A stretch of 64,000 nucleotides of DNA from Rhodoblastus acidophilus (GCF_900187365.1 NZ_FYDG01000001.1:186001-250000); one strand, 5' to 3'; positions 1 through 8,723 are shown, counted from the stretch's first letter. Notes: generated by a model not told the origin, from the sequence alone. A program made the numbers and translations.

Positions 1-450
1 TGCTGCTCAGCTCCCTGCTGGCGTTGGCGCTGGCGAATTCTCCGTGGTCGGCGTCCTTCCTCACCCTGTGAGACGTTCACGCCGGGATCAATCTTGGCGA
101 CGTTGCCATTGCAAGGTCGGTGAAACACTGGATCAACGACGGGCTTATGACGTTGTTCTTTTTCGTCATCGCGCTTGAACTGAAGCGCGAACTTGCGCTG
201 GGCGAACTGCGCGATCCCAGAGTCGCCGCATTGCCGATCGCAGCGGCGGTCGGCGGGAGCATTGCTCACCGGCATCGGTTTTACGATGGCCCTGTTCATT
301 TCCGATCTCGCGTTCGGCGCCGAGCATCTCAACTCGGTCAAGCTCGGGGTGCTCTGCGCTTCCGCAATCTCGGCCGCGCTGGGCCTACTGATGCTGGCCT
401 GGCTCTCGTCCGCCCGACCAGGCGATCCGGTCCCGGTGGCCCAGCCGTAG
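1..450 (+). pseudogene. nhaA: NhaA Na+/H+ antiporter remnant, cut by the window edge
   Basis: NhaA exchanges sodium for protons across the inner membrane, but this copy cannot be functional. The start lies off the window. The first visible residues (LLALALANSPWSASFLTL) end at a TGA at 69-71, where NhaA proteins usually have a Trp, so this may be a TGG to TGA change. The reading then continues with the conserved [20 protein letters not shown] segment and breaks near 255, after AAAVGG. A different frame resumes with [18 protein letters not shown], which belongs to the last part of NhaA, and ends at the TAG at 448-450. Roughly the middle 200 or more residues are missing. The family assignment is firm; the exact size of the deletion is inferred. 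Confidence 0.85.
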
Positions 451-501
451 CCGAAGCAAATCGAACGCGGCGGCGCCCATCGAGCAAGCGCAGGAGTGTG
501 T

Positions 502-1026
502 ATGGAAAAAGTCAAACTTGAACCGCGGGACGCGGAATCAAACTGGATCGGCCGTGTCTCCAAACGGGCGTTTCTGCGCATCGAGGTTTCGACTTATCTG
601 ATCCTGGGCTTGCTGCTCGCGATCGTCGCGCTCATCGGGACGGCCGGAGCCGTTTTCACACTCACGAAAGCCGCGTACGACGTCGACTCTCCGGCTTGGC
701 TGGTCGTGACGATAGACCGGATTTTGCTGGTCCTGATGGTCATCGAAATTCTTCACACTGTGCGCGTTTCCTTCAACGAAGGCGCGTTGGTTTGCGAGCC
801 GTTCTTGATCGTCGGGCTGATCGCTTCCATCCGCCGCGTTCTCGTCATCACGCTGGAGTCTTCGCAAGCGCAGGAGTCTGGAAAAACGACGCCGAACATA
901 AATGATCTGTTCAATTCATCGATGATCGAGCTGTGCGTGCTCGGCGGATTGATTCTCGTCATGGTTTTTTCGATCTATCTGCTGCGCGGCGGCAAGCGAA
1001 CCATCGCCGATCGGCTGAACCCCTGA
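502..1026 (+). CDS. PsiE-like inner-membrane protein
   Basis: This 174-residue protein resembles the phosphate-starvation-inducible PsiE family, small membrane proteins of unknown biochemical role. After a charged N-terminus it has hydrophobic segments near residues 28-55, 70-88, 93-112 and 143-163. The middle ones carry the [17 protein letters not shown] and [19 protein letters not shown] stretches typical of the family. The ATG at 502 is preferred because AGGAG sits five bases upstream; a GTG at 496 overlaps that site. The gene lies between two broken genes yet looks intact. No phosphate regulator site was recognised. Confidence 0.75.
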   Translation: MEKVKLEPRDAESNWIGRVSKRAFLRIEVSTYLILGLLLAIVALIGTAGAVFTLTKAAYDVDSPAWLVVTIDRILLVLMVIEILHTVRVSFNEGALVCEPFLIVGLIASIRRVLVITLESSQAQESGKTTPNINDLFNSSMIELCVLGGLILVMVFSIYLLRGGKRTIADRLNP

Positions 1027-1139
1027 AGCCTATATTTGCAGCGCCGACGCATCGGAAATTACTCAGCGCCCCCGCCTCGCCATCTACGGTGGAATGCAAC
1101 CGTCCCGGAGTCGCGGGCGAACTTCATCGAAGTCTTCGC

Positions 1140-2566
1140 ATGCAAAAGCTCGCTCCGCTGCCCGGCGAAAACCCCTGTTCCAACATCGCGAGCCGACCGG
1201 GAGCGGAAGCGTTTCTCGTCGTCGCGATCGGCGCGTCGGCCGGAGGGCTCGACGCCTGCCGGTGGCGGGACATTCCTCGCTCAAGGTTTGCGAGGCGACG
1301 GGATGGCGCCCCCGCCGAGCTTGAGCCTTTCTATGTCATTTCCCCGGCGTTTCCCTTTCGGTGTCACGCGGCGCGCTGCGGTTGTCGGAGCCCGAGGCGC
1401 GGCGCGGGGCGCGGCTGCCGTTTGATTTCCTGCTGCAATCGCTGGCGGAAGACTATTCTGAAAACGCAGTCGGCGTCGTGCTTTCGGGCACTGGCGCGGA
1501 CGGCAGTCGGGGCGTGAAGGCCATCAAAGAAAAGGCCGGGCTGGTCCCCGCTCAGGATCCCGACGAAGCCGAATTTGACGGCATAAGGACCTCGCACTTC
1601 TCGCCAAGGATCTTTTTATCAACGTCACCTGTTTCTTCCGCGACCCGAAAGTGTTCGACTTTCTCGCCGAAAACGTTCTGCCCGGCCTGATCCTCGATCA
1701 ACCGGCGGCGACGCCCTTGCGCATCTGGGTCGCCGGATGCAGCACGGGGGAAGAAGCCTATTCGCTGGCGATCCTGTTTCGCGAAGCGAGCGGCAAGGCC
1801 CTCAAGCTGCAGCCTGTCGATCTGGAGCGATCCGCGCCGGCTCAAACAGATGCTGCGCAACCTGCTGGCCAATGCGCTGAAATACACCCGCGAAGGCAAG
1901 GTCCTGCTCAATTGCCGCCGCCAGGGGGCAACCATGAGCCTGGAGGTCTGGGATACCGGCATCGGGATCCCAGAGGCCGAGATCCACACGATTTTCGAGG
2001 AATATCATCAGATCGACAATGAGGCCCGTGAGCGCTCGCGCGGGCTCGGCCTGTCGATCGTCCGATGGTTGAGCAACCTGCTCGGCCATCGCGTGCGCGC
2101 TCGCATCATGGCGATGGTTCAGTGTTTTCAATTGAGGTCGCGCTTGCGCCGAACGCGCCGCCAGCCAAGGCGACGGTCGCACGGCGCGGGGACATGGCGG
2201 AGCCCGATGAAAAAGCGCCCCGCAAGGGCGACATCCTGATCGTCGCCGACGACCCGGAGGTGCGGGAGCTGCTGGCGCCTCTCCCGAAATAGGATGGCCA
2301 CCGCACGTCGCGCCTTTGAACAGGCTCATGATTCCAGCAAGCTGGTCGCCTGGCGCGAAGCCGCCGCCGCCCAGATTGAAGGCCTCACCCCCAGGCAGAG
2401 GCAGATCATGGAACGGGTCCTCGCCGGCGCGCCCAGCAAGAATATCGCCGCCGACCTCGGCATCAGCCAGCGCACGGTCGAAAACCACCGCGCAGAAATC
2501 ATGAAACGCACAGGGGAGAAATCATTGCCCGAATTGGCCCGTCTCGCTGTCGCCGCCGCCGAGTGA
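1140..2566 (+). pseudogene. Decayed CheB/CheR-type hybrid histidine kinase with LuxR-type tail
   Basis: Fragments of one long signalling protein appear in the correct order but in changing frames. A CheB methylesterase start (FLVVAIGASAGGLDA, near 1207) is followed by a CheB C-terminal piece (DYSENAVGVVLSGTGADGS, near 1450), a CheR piece (DLFINVTCFFRDPKVF and WVAGCSTGEEAYSLA, 1600-1780), a histidine kinase ATPase piece (LRNLLANALKYTREGKVLL and DTGIGIPEAEI, 1850-2090), the start of a receiver domain (DILIVADDPEVRELL, near 2230) and a FixJ/LuxR helix-turn-helix (LTPRQRQIMERVL, ISQRTVENHRAEIMKR) ending at 2566. At least four junctions with lost sequence or frame changes separate them. Intact relatives are well over 1000 residues. 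The helix-turn-helix tail from 2294 is open and could still be translated alone, but there is no sign that it is a separate gene. Confidence 0.8.
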
Positions 2567-2721
2567 CGGCGCACGCCATTCGCGCAGACGTCGCCCTCTC
2601 CGCAGCGTCTCATCAGCCTTGGCGCCGACCTCGTCGCCAAACTGTGAGTCCCCGGCGATCCCGGATTGCAGGCAGAAGGCCATCGGCAAGAGAATCCCTC
2701 GGGGACATGTTTCGGACGAAA

Positions 2722-2753
2722 CGGCCCGAACGGCTGGAGATCCGTTCGGGCCG
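2722..2753. terminator. Perfect 12-bp inverted repeat, possible bidirectional terminator
   Basis: CGGCCCGAACGG at 2722-2733 is matched exactly by its reverse complement at 2742-2753 across an 8-base loop. It lies 156 bases after the decayed kinase gene. Neither side has a T-run, so it may be a weak terminator, an RNA-stabilising hairpin or a repeated element. Confidence 0.45.
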
Positions 2754-3488
2754 AACACCGGGCGGTTTCGTACATCCGGAAACCGTCCGGATCGTTGACG
2801 CAAGGAGGCGAGCGTCAAATCGGGTGAACTTCTATTCAACTGCGTCGCCGCCGACGAGCAAACTCAGGCGTCGCCGGCCCGACCTCGAAAGGGGCCGATC
2901 AGACCGCCCTCTCTCGCGCTCCGCAGGCCTTAACCATATAAAAATGGTAGAGTTTTTGTGTGCGGAGGTCAATGAATTGTTTTTTCTAACCTTCGCCCCT
3001 CCGGAAACAGAAAATTCTCCGCACGGCGCGGCGGGAGGCGATTGTTGTTGCGCCAGGCCCTGGGTCAATATTTCGCTGCGGCGACCGTTTTTCGCCATGG
3101 GCATGTTGATGTTCGAAGCGGGATTGTAAGTCCCGCCAACAGGCGGGGGGAGGCATTCCCAACCGCTCACGGCCGCTTTGGGCGCATAGACCAGCGCGAC
3201 TTCATATGAGGAATTCGGCGTCGCCTCCTAGGAAAAGCCGTCGAAGATATGGCCAGAAGCCGGCGACAGGAGATTTTTCACTTAACCATTGAGCCGGGCA
3301 AGCTCCCTTCAACGAGAAACGGCGTGTCTTCAGAGTTTTGTCTCACCCCGCCCGGCTGCGAAAACGCGACGTCGGCCGGGTGCGAGGCGCGAATCGCGCA
3401 GCCTTGGGCGGGGCTGAGAACAGCGTGTTGCGGCGGTTTCTATAGCAATAACGATTAAAAAGCGCCGCAGCCGTCGTGCTTTAGACGC

Positions 3489-3513
3489 GTCCGATAATCT
3501 TATGTTATCGGAC
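3489..3513. repeat. 9-bp inverted repeat between repC and the decayed zone
   Basis: GTCCGATAA at 3489-3497 and TTATCGGAC at 3505-3513 are perfect arms around a 7-base loop, in a locally AT-rich stretch. It could be a protein-binding site or a transcript-end hairpin downstream of repC. No T-run follows. Confidence 0.4.
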
Positions 3514-3840
3514 TTTGCAAAACTGAGCCCGCCGGACGGGGCGACAAGCGCTATCCAGAGCCGCACGGATGCCTGCGGGCGCCCGATCTGGGAATGGCCC
3601 CCGCCTCCACGCGTAAAACCGCCAGGACGGCGCTGACCGCTGTCGCTCAGGCGAGCGTCGCCTGAGCAAGATCCGGCGCGCCTGTGTCTTGACCGCTTCA
3701 AGACCGGATTGATCGACAGCAGCGCGCCGATCGACGCCAGTGGAATTTCGCGCGGCCCTTCCGCCGCATTTTCCCGCGGTCGATCCCATCGCCGTCGAAT
3801 GGGCCAACTCGCGACGCCGCATCGAGGCCCGTCTGCGCCA

Positions 3841-5130
3841 TCATCCCACGGCCTCTCTCCGCCCTTTGGCGAGTTTGCCGCGCAGCAGCGCCATCAGCGC
3901 CGGACCGATCGAAAACTCCTTGGCGCGCGCTTTGGCCGACAGCGCGCGGAGATAACCGCCCGGACTGCCGATCGCCTCGCCCTTTTGCAGGATCGCTGCA
4001 ATCATCACCGCCGCGTCTGGAATCCCCATGGTTTCCTGAGCCTCGCGCCAGGCGTCCGCGGATATGCCAAGCGCCGCGCGCGCCAATCCCGCCGTGGCGA
4101 TCAGATCGCGCCAGGAATTCACCCCCTGCTTGGCGTAATCGACGATGTCGGGACAGGCCTCCAGCACCATCCCGAGCGGATAAGCTTTGATCGTCGTTGC
4201 GAGCTTGGGCGCGTTCGCCTCATCGGCGCCCTCATCTCTGGGGAGAGCGCCGTTATCTTGGTCGACAAGGCCGAAATCGTCGTCCCTGCCTTCTTGGAGG
4301 GAAGGTTCAAGATCAATTGAGGGTTTTGAGTTTGAATTTTGTATGTGCCGCTCAGTTTGAGACTCATTGGCGCTTATTTTTTGCGAATTGATGTGCGTTT
4401 CCAGCAAGTTAAGCACCTCGGCCGACAAGAGCGCAAGTTCGTCGGCCACCGGTTCCAGTTCGGCGCGCGTCGCAGTGCGTGGGATGCGGCAGACGATCGC
4501 GCGAAACATGTCGTTGATCGCAATCCAATCGGCAGGCCCCTGCCCCCCGATGCGCGTCGGCACGCCCTCTTCCAGGCCGGTCACGATCATCTTGGCGATG
4601 TCACGCCGACAGATGGTGATGCGTTCACGCACGCGTTTCAGCGCGCGCTCCTCGGCGCGCACCGCTTCGGCCAGCGTCTCGAACTCCTCGGCGCGGGCGA
4701 CCAGGGGCGAAAGGTCGAAGCCAAAGGCGATCTCGACCTCCCCTGCCCCATCCTTGCGCGCGTAGCGTTTGCCGTTGGGGCTGTCGCGTCGAACGATCAA
4801 GCCCGCGTCGACCAGCACGGCGAGATGGCGCCTGAGCGTCGCAGGCGCCATGCCATGCGCGCGAAGACTCAGTTGCCGATTGGACGGAAACACCACGAGG
4901 TCTTCGCCGGCGAGAATGGTTTCGGGATGAAAAGTCAACAGCGCGTCGAGCACCGCCAGGGCGCGCTCCGACACGCCAAGACGCGAACGCGCGGCGCAGA
5001 TTGCCCGGAAGACATTCCATTTATGCGCGAATTTTTCCGGTGGCCGCGCCCTGGCCGCCGCCTGGCTCGCCACATGGGCGAGCGTCAGCGACCGCCGCCC
5101 AAAGGGCGTCGTCGATCGATGTGGTTCCAT
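3841..5130 (-). CDS. repC: RepC replication initiator
   Basis: RepC is the only protein strictly needed for replication of repABC replicons, and the origin normally lies within its gene. This 429-residue protein has the family's N-terminal signature (RSLTLAHVASQA, then KWNVFRAICAARSRLGVSERALAVLDALLTFHPE). A winged-helix region with the LRAHGMAPATLRRHLAVLVDAGL segment follows. The C-terminal domain from about residue 300 has SWRDLIATAGLARAALGISADAW and the ending GGYLRALSAKA. A variable low-complexity linker lies near residues 235-300. Length is normal for the family. The ATG at 5130 follows AAGG five bases upstream. It is third in the repA-repB-repC order and is separated from repB by 189 bases that encode a counter-transcribed RNA, the usual negative control of RepC. 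Confidence 0.95.
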   Translation of the reverse strand: MEPHRSTTPFGRRSLTLAHVASQAAARARPPEKFAHKWNVFRAICAARSRLGVSERALAVLDALLTFHPETILAGEDLVVFPSNRQLSLRAHGMAPATLRRHLAVLVDAGLIVRRDSPNGKRYARKDGAGEVEIAFGFDLSPLVARAEEFETLAEAVRAEERALKRVRERITICRRDIAKMIVTGLEEGVPTRIGGQGPADWIAINDMFRAIVCRIPRTATRAELEPVADELALLSAEVLNLLETHINSQKISANESQTERHIQNSNSKPSIDLEPSLQEGRDDDFGLVDQDNGALPRDEGADEANAPKLATTIKAYPLGMVLEACPDIVDYAKQGVNSWRDLIATAGLARAALGISADAWREAQETMGIPDAAVMIAAILQKGEAIGSPGGYLRALSAKARAKEFSIGPALMALLRGKLAKGRREAVG

Positions 5131-5229
5131 TGCCTTGCCTCATCCAGGCAAAGAAATTTTGTCCACCGAAACGGCGCTTTCGCGCGGGTGACTCTTGACT
5201 ATGATTCGCGGAAGTGGGATTCTCAAGCT

Positions 5230-5280
5230 GCCAAGAATGAGAAAGGGGCTTCCGGAACTCTGTTTCGGGGGCCTTTTTCT
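5230..5280 (+). ncRNA. Counter-transcribed RNA (incA-type ctRNA) of the repABC cassette
   Basis: In repABC plasmids a short antisense RNA made from the repB-repC gap limits RepC synthesis. Here the plus strand, antisense to the rep operon, has a -35-like TTGACT at 5195-5200, a 17-base spacer, and GATTCT at 5218-5223 as a weak -10. A rho-independent terminator follows: a 12-bp stem with a few G-T pairs (5247-5258 with 5262-5273), a 3-base loop and TTTTT at 5274-5278. The expected RNA is about 50 nt. Position, orientation and terminator all fit the known class; the exact ends are inferred. Confidence 0.75.
5247..5278 (+). terminator. Rho-independent terminator of the ctRNA
   Basis: The stem 5247-5258 pairs with 5262-5273 (GGCTTCCGGAAC against GTTTCGGGGGCC, with G-T pairs) and is followed directly by five T residues. 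It faces the repABC operon and so ends the antisense transcript. Confidence 0.75.
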
Positions 5281-5319
5281 TTGCTTTGGTTGCTCCGTTT
5301 GAGTTGTAGAAAACGCGGG

Positions 5320-6303
5320 TTACTTACTCTCGCGGCCCATGAAGGCCGCATAGAGCTCCGGTAAGCTCTCGATCAGATAAGCGCCGAACTCGGGCGCCAC
5401 TTTCTTGTCGATGACCACCGTGCACAGCTTCTTGTCGTCCTGGATGCGCGCCACCGTTTTGCCGTCTGGCGCCACCCAAGCCGAAGGCTTCGTCTTGGGC
5501 TTCAGCGGCTTGACTTTTTTTATGACCGAGGCGGAAAACAGGAGATTGAAGCGCTCGTCCGACGAGGCCGCAGACATCAGCGCGTCGGACATCGCCGCGC
5601 GGACCGCGCCCACTGACGCCTCCGCTTCAAGATTGGCCGCCAGCGCGATCCAACGATCTCGTCCGGTCTTGGGCGCGGCGCCAATGGCGTCGATAATGTC
5701 CGGCGGAATTTTGGTCGCCGCGGAAATGAGGCGGGACAAGCCTGTCTTGTCAACGAACAGCGCGGCCATGATGGTGGCGCGCTCAAACCCCCGCTGCTCA
5801 AGCGAGGCCGCGAACCGCGCCCGCTCGATGAACGACAAGTCCGTTCGGGCGTTGTTTTCCTGACCTTGCGCGATGACGAGTTCGTCATCGCTCAGCCTCT
5901 TGACGATGGCGCGCACCGGCCGTTGAAGTTCCACAGCCGCCCGCAGCCGACGATGGCCGTAGGCGACCTGGTAGCGGCCCTCCTTGTCCGGGTGGGGCCG
6001 GATCAGGATCGGGACTTGCTGTCCGTGCGCACGGATGGATTCGACCAGATCCGCGTAATTTGCGGCGTCGAAGCCGATGCGATCGGAAATAAAGGACGGA
6101 TCGATCGACTCCGTCGGAATGTCCTGAACCGCGTTGGCTTTCAATTGTTCGATCGATCGGGTCACCGCGCCGATCGCGCCGCGGGCGCCGCCAAAATTGG
6201 CGATTGCGGCCGCCGGTTCGTGCGGAGAGGCCGGAGACAGGTCCGGGTTGCCGGCCGGCAACCCGAGGCCGCCCAGGCCCGACAGCAGGTTCTTGCGCGC
6301 CAT
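5320..6303 (-). CDS. repB: RepB, ParB-type partition protein
   Basis: RepB binds parS sites and works with the RepA ATPase to segregate the replicon. The 327-residue protein starts MARKNLLSGL, typical of plasmid RepB. The ParB/Sulfiredoxin-like nuclease domain lies around residues 55-150 and includes VESIRAHGQQVPILIRPHPDK and YQVAYGHRRLRAA, then NARTDLSFIERARFA. A helix-turn-helix region follows (FVDKTGLSRLISAATKIP). The ATG at 6303 overlaps the repA stop as TAATG and is preceded by a GGGGGAGGG ribosome site. A perfect 16-bp parS-like palindrome (6247-6262) lies inside its first codons. Confidence 0.95.
   Translation of the reverse strand: MARKNLLSGLGGLGLPAGNPDLSPASPHEPAAAIANFGGARGAIGAVTRSIEQLKANAVQDIPTESIDPSFISDRIGFDAANYADLVESIRAHGQQVPILIRPHPDKEGRYQVAYGHRRLRAAVELQRPVRAIVKRLSDDELVIAQGQENNARTDLSFIERARFAASLEQRGFERATIMAALFVDKTGLSRLISAATKIPPDIIDAIGAAPKTGRDRWIALAANLEAEASVGAVRAAMSDALMSAASSDERFNLLFSASVIKKVKPLKPKTKPSAWVAPDGKTVARIQDDKKLCTVVIDKKVAPEFGAYLIESLPELYAAFMGRESK
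6247..6262. promoter_or_regulatory. parS-like partition site inside the repB 5' end
   Basis: GTTGCCGGCCGGCAAC is a perfect 16-bp palindrome and matches every fixed position of the repABC parS consensus GTTNNCNGCNGNNAAC. It lies within repB codons 14-19. RepB is the expected ligand. Confidence 0.75.
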
Positions 6304-7511
6304 TACGCCCTCCCCCACGACGCCCGGATCAAGTGCTCGATTTCGCCATTGACGTTGTCCAGAGCTTCCATCGCGCGGTCATAGGTCGCGCGCGTGAATT
6401 GATCGCGGGTCACTTCATAAAGCGTCTGCTTGGTGATCCCGGCGTCCGAAATCGCCGTGCTCTTGAGCATCGGGTAATTCAGCACATGCTCGCCGAAAAT
6501 GGACCGCATGAACGACACCATCTGGTTCTGCGGACCGTCGCCCGGCTCGTACCGCGTCACAAGATACCGCAGCCAGTCATATCCCATGTTGCCGCCAGCG
6601 CTTGCGATCACGCCGAGAAGGTCGGAGGTCATGATCAGGAACTGACACATCGACATGACGTCGAGCATTTGCGGATGAACCGTGACAAGCACCGCCGTCG
6701 CGGCGCAAAGCGCGGACATCGTCAGGAAGCCGAGTTGAGGCGGACAGTCGATCACGACGACGTCATAGCGATCCGCCACCGTGGCCAGCGCGCTGTCCAT
6801 GCGCGTAAAAAACATGCCTTCGTCGCCCAGTCCGGCCGCCAGCGCCTTGGGCGTTTCGTGCTCGAATTCCATCAATTCGAGATTGGCGGGGATGAGGTCG
6901 AGATTGGCGAAATAGGTTTTCCGGATGATATCCTTCATTTCCCGGCGCGACGTCCCGTAGCGGATCGCGCCATAAAGGGTCTGATTCTCGCCGAGGTCGA
7001 ATTCCGGCTGAACGCCATGCAGGGCGGACAAGCTCGCTTGCGGATCGAGGTCGATGGCCAGGACGCGATAACCGTGCAACGCCAGATATTGCGCCAGATG
7101 CGCCGACGTCGTGGTCTTGCCGCTGCCGCCCTTGAAGTTGACGACGGAAATCACCTGAAGGTGTTCTGCGCCAACCCGCGCGGGAATGTATCGCCGTTCG
7201 GCCTTGCCGCTTGAATCGAGATAGGCGCGAACGCCTTGAATGTCCGCCGCCGAATATAGCCTGCGCCCCTGCGGGCCGACTTCGACCTCAGGCCCCTTCC
7301 CTTCGAGCGAGAGACGCCGAAGATAGCCGTCGTTGACGCCAATGAATTTAGCGGCCTCTCCGGACGTGAATTTCCGAAGTGATTTATGCGCCTCGGGCGG
7401 ATAAAGCTGAAGACGATGCGCCTGAAGCTTCGAGGACAGTTCTCGTGCATGAGCGCCCACCAGGTCATGAATAGCGCTCGGCTGTGCGATTCGCGCGGTG
7501 CTCGTAACCAC
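6303..7511 (-). CDS. repA: RepA, ParA-type partition ATPase
   Basis: RepA is the Walker-type ATPase of plasmid partition and also represses the repABC promoter. The protein is 402 residues. An N-terminal helix-turn-helix region (FTSGEAAKFIGVNDGYLRRLSLEG, about residues 49-72) precedes the deviant Walker A motif (VNFKGGSGKTTTSAHLAQYLA, about residues 121-141). The segments LAIDLDPQASLS and YDVVVIDCPPQLGFLT follow. The start is taken as the GTG at 7511 because GAGGAGAAGAC stands directly upstream; an earlier in-frame start at 7592 lacks support. The stop overlaps the repB start. Confidence 0.95.
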   Translation of the reverse strand: MVTSTARIAQPSAIHDLVGAHARELSSKLQAHRLQLYPPEAHKSLRKFTSGEAAKFIGVNDGYLRRLSLEGKGPEVEVGPQGRRLYSAADIQGVRAYLDSSGKAERRYIPARVGAEHLQVISVVNFKGGSGKTTTSAHLAQYLALHGYRVLAIDLDPQASLSALHGVQPEFDLGENQTLYGAIRYGTSRREMKDIIRKTYFANLDLIPANLELMEFEHETPKALAAGLGDEGMFFTRMDSALATVADRYDVVVIDCPPQLGFLTMSALCAATAVLVTVHPQMLDVMSMCQFLIMTSDLLGVIASAGGNMGYDWLRYLVTRYEPGDGPQNQMVSFMRSIFGEHVLNYPMLKSTAISDAGITKQTLYEVTRDQFTRATYDRAMEALDNVNGEIEHLIRASWGRA

Positions 7512-7621
7512 GTCTTCTCCTCGTATGCACGGACAACCGCGCAAAATTAGACTTCTTCCGTTATTGATCTCCCGATTCTCGATGGCTGGCAAGCGGTTTT
7601 AGGTTAATAAGAGTTTAATAC

Positions 7622-7641
7622 ACGCGAAAAACGATTCGCGT
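7622..7641. promoter_or_regulatory. Inverted repeat, candidate RepA operator
   Basis: ACGCGAA (7622-7628) and TTCGCGT (7635-7641) are perfect 7-bp arms around AAACGA. They lie 111 bases upstream of the repA start, in the AT-rich promoter region. RepA and RepB autoregulate through palindromes in such positions in related plasmids; binding here is an inference. Confidence 0.45.
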
Positions 7642-7707
7642 CGCGCTTTGATCTCTTTGCTCCGATGCGCGCCTTGACGTCATTTATTTTCAAAATGTTA
7701 TTCAGGA

Positions 7708-7723
7708 GTTGTCGGCCGGCAAC
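7708..7723. promoter_or_regulatory. parS-like partition site upstream of repA
   Basis: GTTGTCGGCCGGCAAC fits all fixed positions of the repABC parS consensus GTTNNCNGCNGNNAAC and differs by one base from the perfect palindrome at 6247-6262. It lies about 200 bases upstream of the repA start. Confidence 0.75.
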
Positions 7724-8124
7724 TGCCGCAGGTCGCCAAAGCCTTCGTTCCGCGCGGCCGAGCGTTCCGCGACCGGCGCGTCACTCGACATCCACGATCG
7801 CCACCGAGGTTTTGCGGCGGGATCGAGCCGAACCTCACCCCGTATTGAAGTTGTAGCCTTGATGTCGCCTCCCGCCGACTCCCTGTGGGGCGGCATGTCT
7901 AGCGCTGCGCGCGCCCTGCCCCGGCCGCGCCTGCCATTCGCCTGAAGACTTTGCGGCGATCGATCGACGCGGCCAAAGCGCTGGAGGCGATGGGGGCGGC
8001 GACCGTGGCGCCGCCATCGCGCCGGGAGGCACCCCGGCGCCAAACCTTTAAGACGCGCGGACGCCGGTCCGCCGCGACGCGACGGAGCGGCCGCGGGCGA
8101 GACTGGCGGCGGAGTCCGCGCCCC

Positions 8125-8280
8125 TCACCCGCGCCATTGCTGAAAGGTCACGAAAATGGCGGCCAGGCCGGCGGCCGCGAGGACCGAAATTGTGATGAGG
8201 GCGCCATGTTCCATGAATTTGCCGGCGAAATATCTGAAGACGGCGGCGCGCCTTCTCCCGACCGTGACAGACCTCCTCAT
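8125..8280 (-). CDS. Small single-pass membrane protein, 51 aa
   Basis: A short arginine-rich N-terminus (MRRSVTVGRRRAAVF) is followed by one clear transmembrane segment, HGALITISVLAAAGLAAIFV, and a short tail ending FQQWRG. The ATG at 8280 has GGAGG seven bases upstream; an ATG two codons earlier is possible. The positive N-terminus suggests that the tail faces the periplasm. The function is unknown. It lies downstream of another small secreted-protein gene in the same orientation. Confidence 0.5.
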   Translation of the reverse strand: MRRSVTVGRRRAAVFRYFAGKFMEHGALITISVLAAAGLAAIFVTFQQWRG

Positions 8281-8371
8281 CCCCATGCCTCCAAGTGCTG
8301 TCGCGCTTAAGTGACGCCGCATTGGGCGAGATTTCGCGGCGTTCTCGCGGGGCGCGGCCCGCGCGGCGCGG

Positions 8372-8689
8372 TCAAAATCTGCCGCAATCGCGGCGTTCAC
8401 GGGTGTCGACGCCGCCGTTGGCGTGATGATAGGCGATGATGGAGAGACGGCAGCCCTCGTCGTCCCGGTAGGTCCGGACAACCTCATGACGACGCCAATC
8501 GCCTCGAAGATCGCTTGCCGCCTCCGCGGCCATCGGCGCGCTCTGAGCCCAGGTTTGCGCCGACGCCGCCGGGAAAACGGCGGCCGCCGTCACGACGACG
8601 AGCGACGCCGCAGAAGACGCCAGAGGGCGCGCCCGCCGGCCCATGTCTCGGACGGCCGCGCCGCGTCGAAAACGATCATATACGTTCAT
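8372..8689 (-). CDS. Hypothetical small secreted protein
   Basis: The 105-residue product has a charged start (MNVYDRFRRGAAVRDMGRRA) and a hydrophobic stretch (ASSAASLVVVTAAAVFPAASA) ending in AXA-like residues, so a signal peptide is likely. The mature part is about 60 residues, with two cysteines (DDEGCRL and ERRDCGRF) that could form a disulfide in the periplasm. The start at 8689 is chosen over an upstream in-frame ATG because the latter gives an implausible leader. The family is not recognised. It sits 34 bases after the carbohydrate-active enzyme gene in the same direction and may be cotranscribed. Confidence 0.5.
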   Translation of the reverse strand: MNVYDRFRRGAAVRDMGRRARPLASSAASLVVVTAAAVFPAASAQTWAQSAPMAAEAASDLRGDWRRHEVVRTYRDDEGCRLSIIAYHHANGGVDTRERRDCGRF

Positions 8690-8723
8690 CCGCCACCCCC
8701 GTTGATCCCGCGCTCCGCGCCCG

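Larger units (their letters stand above)
2567..3840. other. Non-coding, hairpin-rich stretch beside repC
   Basis: About 1.27 kb without a convincing gene. It holds several perfect inverted repeats: 12-bp arms at 2722-2733/2742-2753, 6-bp arms at 2774-2779/2787-2792, 7-bp arms at 2795-2801/2812-2818, 8-bp arms at 2960-2967/3017-3024, a tight 6-bp hairpin at 3132-3147, and 9-bp arms at 3489-3497/3505-3513. The open frames here have atypical composition and resemble no family I know. The hairpins may be terminators or remnants of repeated elements. A role in replication is possible from the position but is not shown. Confidence 0.6.
7512..8124. other. repA upstream region, partly AT-rich, no gene recognised
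   Basis: The first 200 bases (7512-7710) are AT-rich for this window and should hold the repABC promoter, read on the minus strand. They contain an inverted repeat at 7622-7641 and end with a parS match at 7708-7723. From 7724 to 8124 the DNA is GC-rich. A 78-codon open frame on the plus strand (7709-7945) has no recognisable features, and nothing else is evident. Confidence 0.6.

Noticed and set aside
69-71. In-frame TGA in nhaA as a recoded codon
   Set aside because: No recoding element is expected in NhaA, and the gene also has a large deletion, so a simple nonsense change is the better reading.
3505-3822. Possible transposase or resolvase remnant downstream of repC
   Set aside because: Translations in all frames show no recognisable catalytic motif, and no flanking inverted repeats or target duplications were found.
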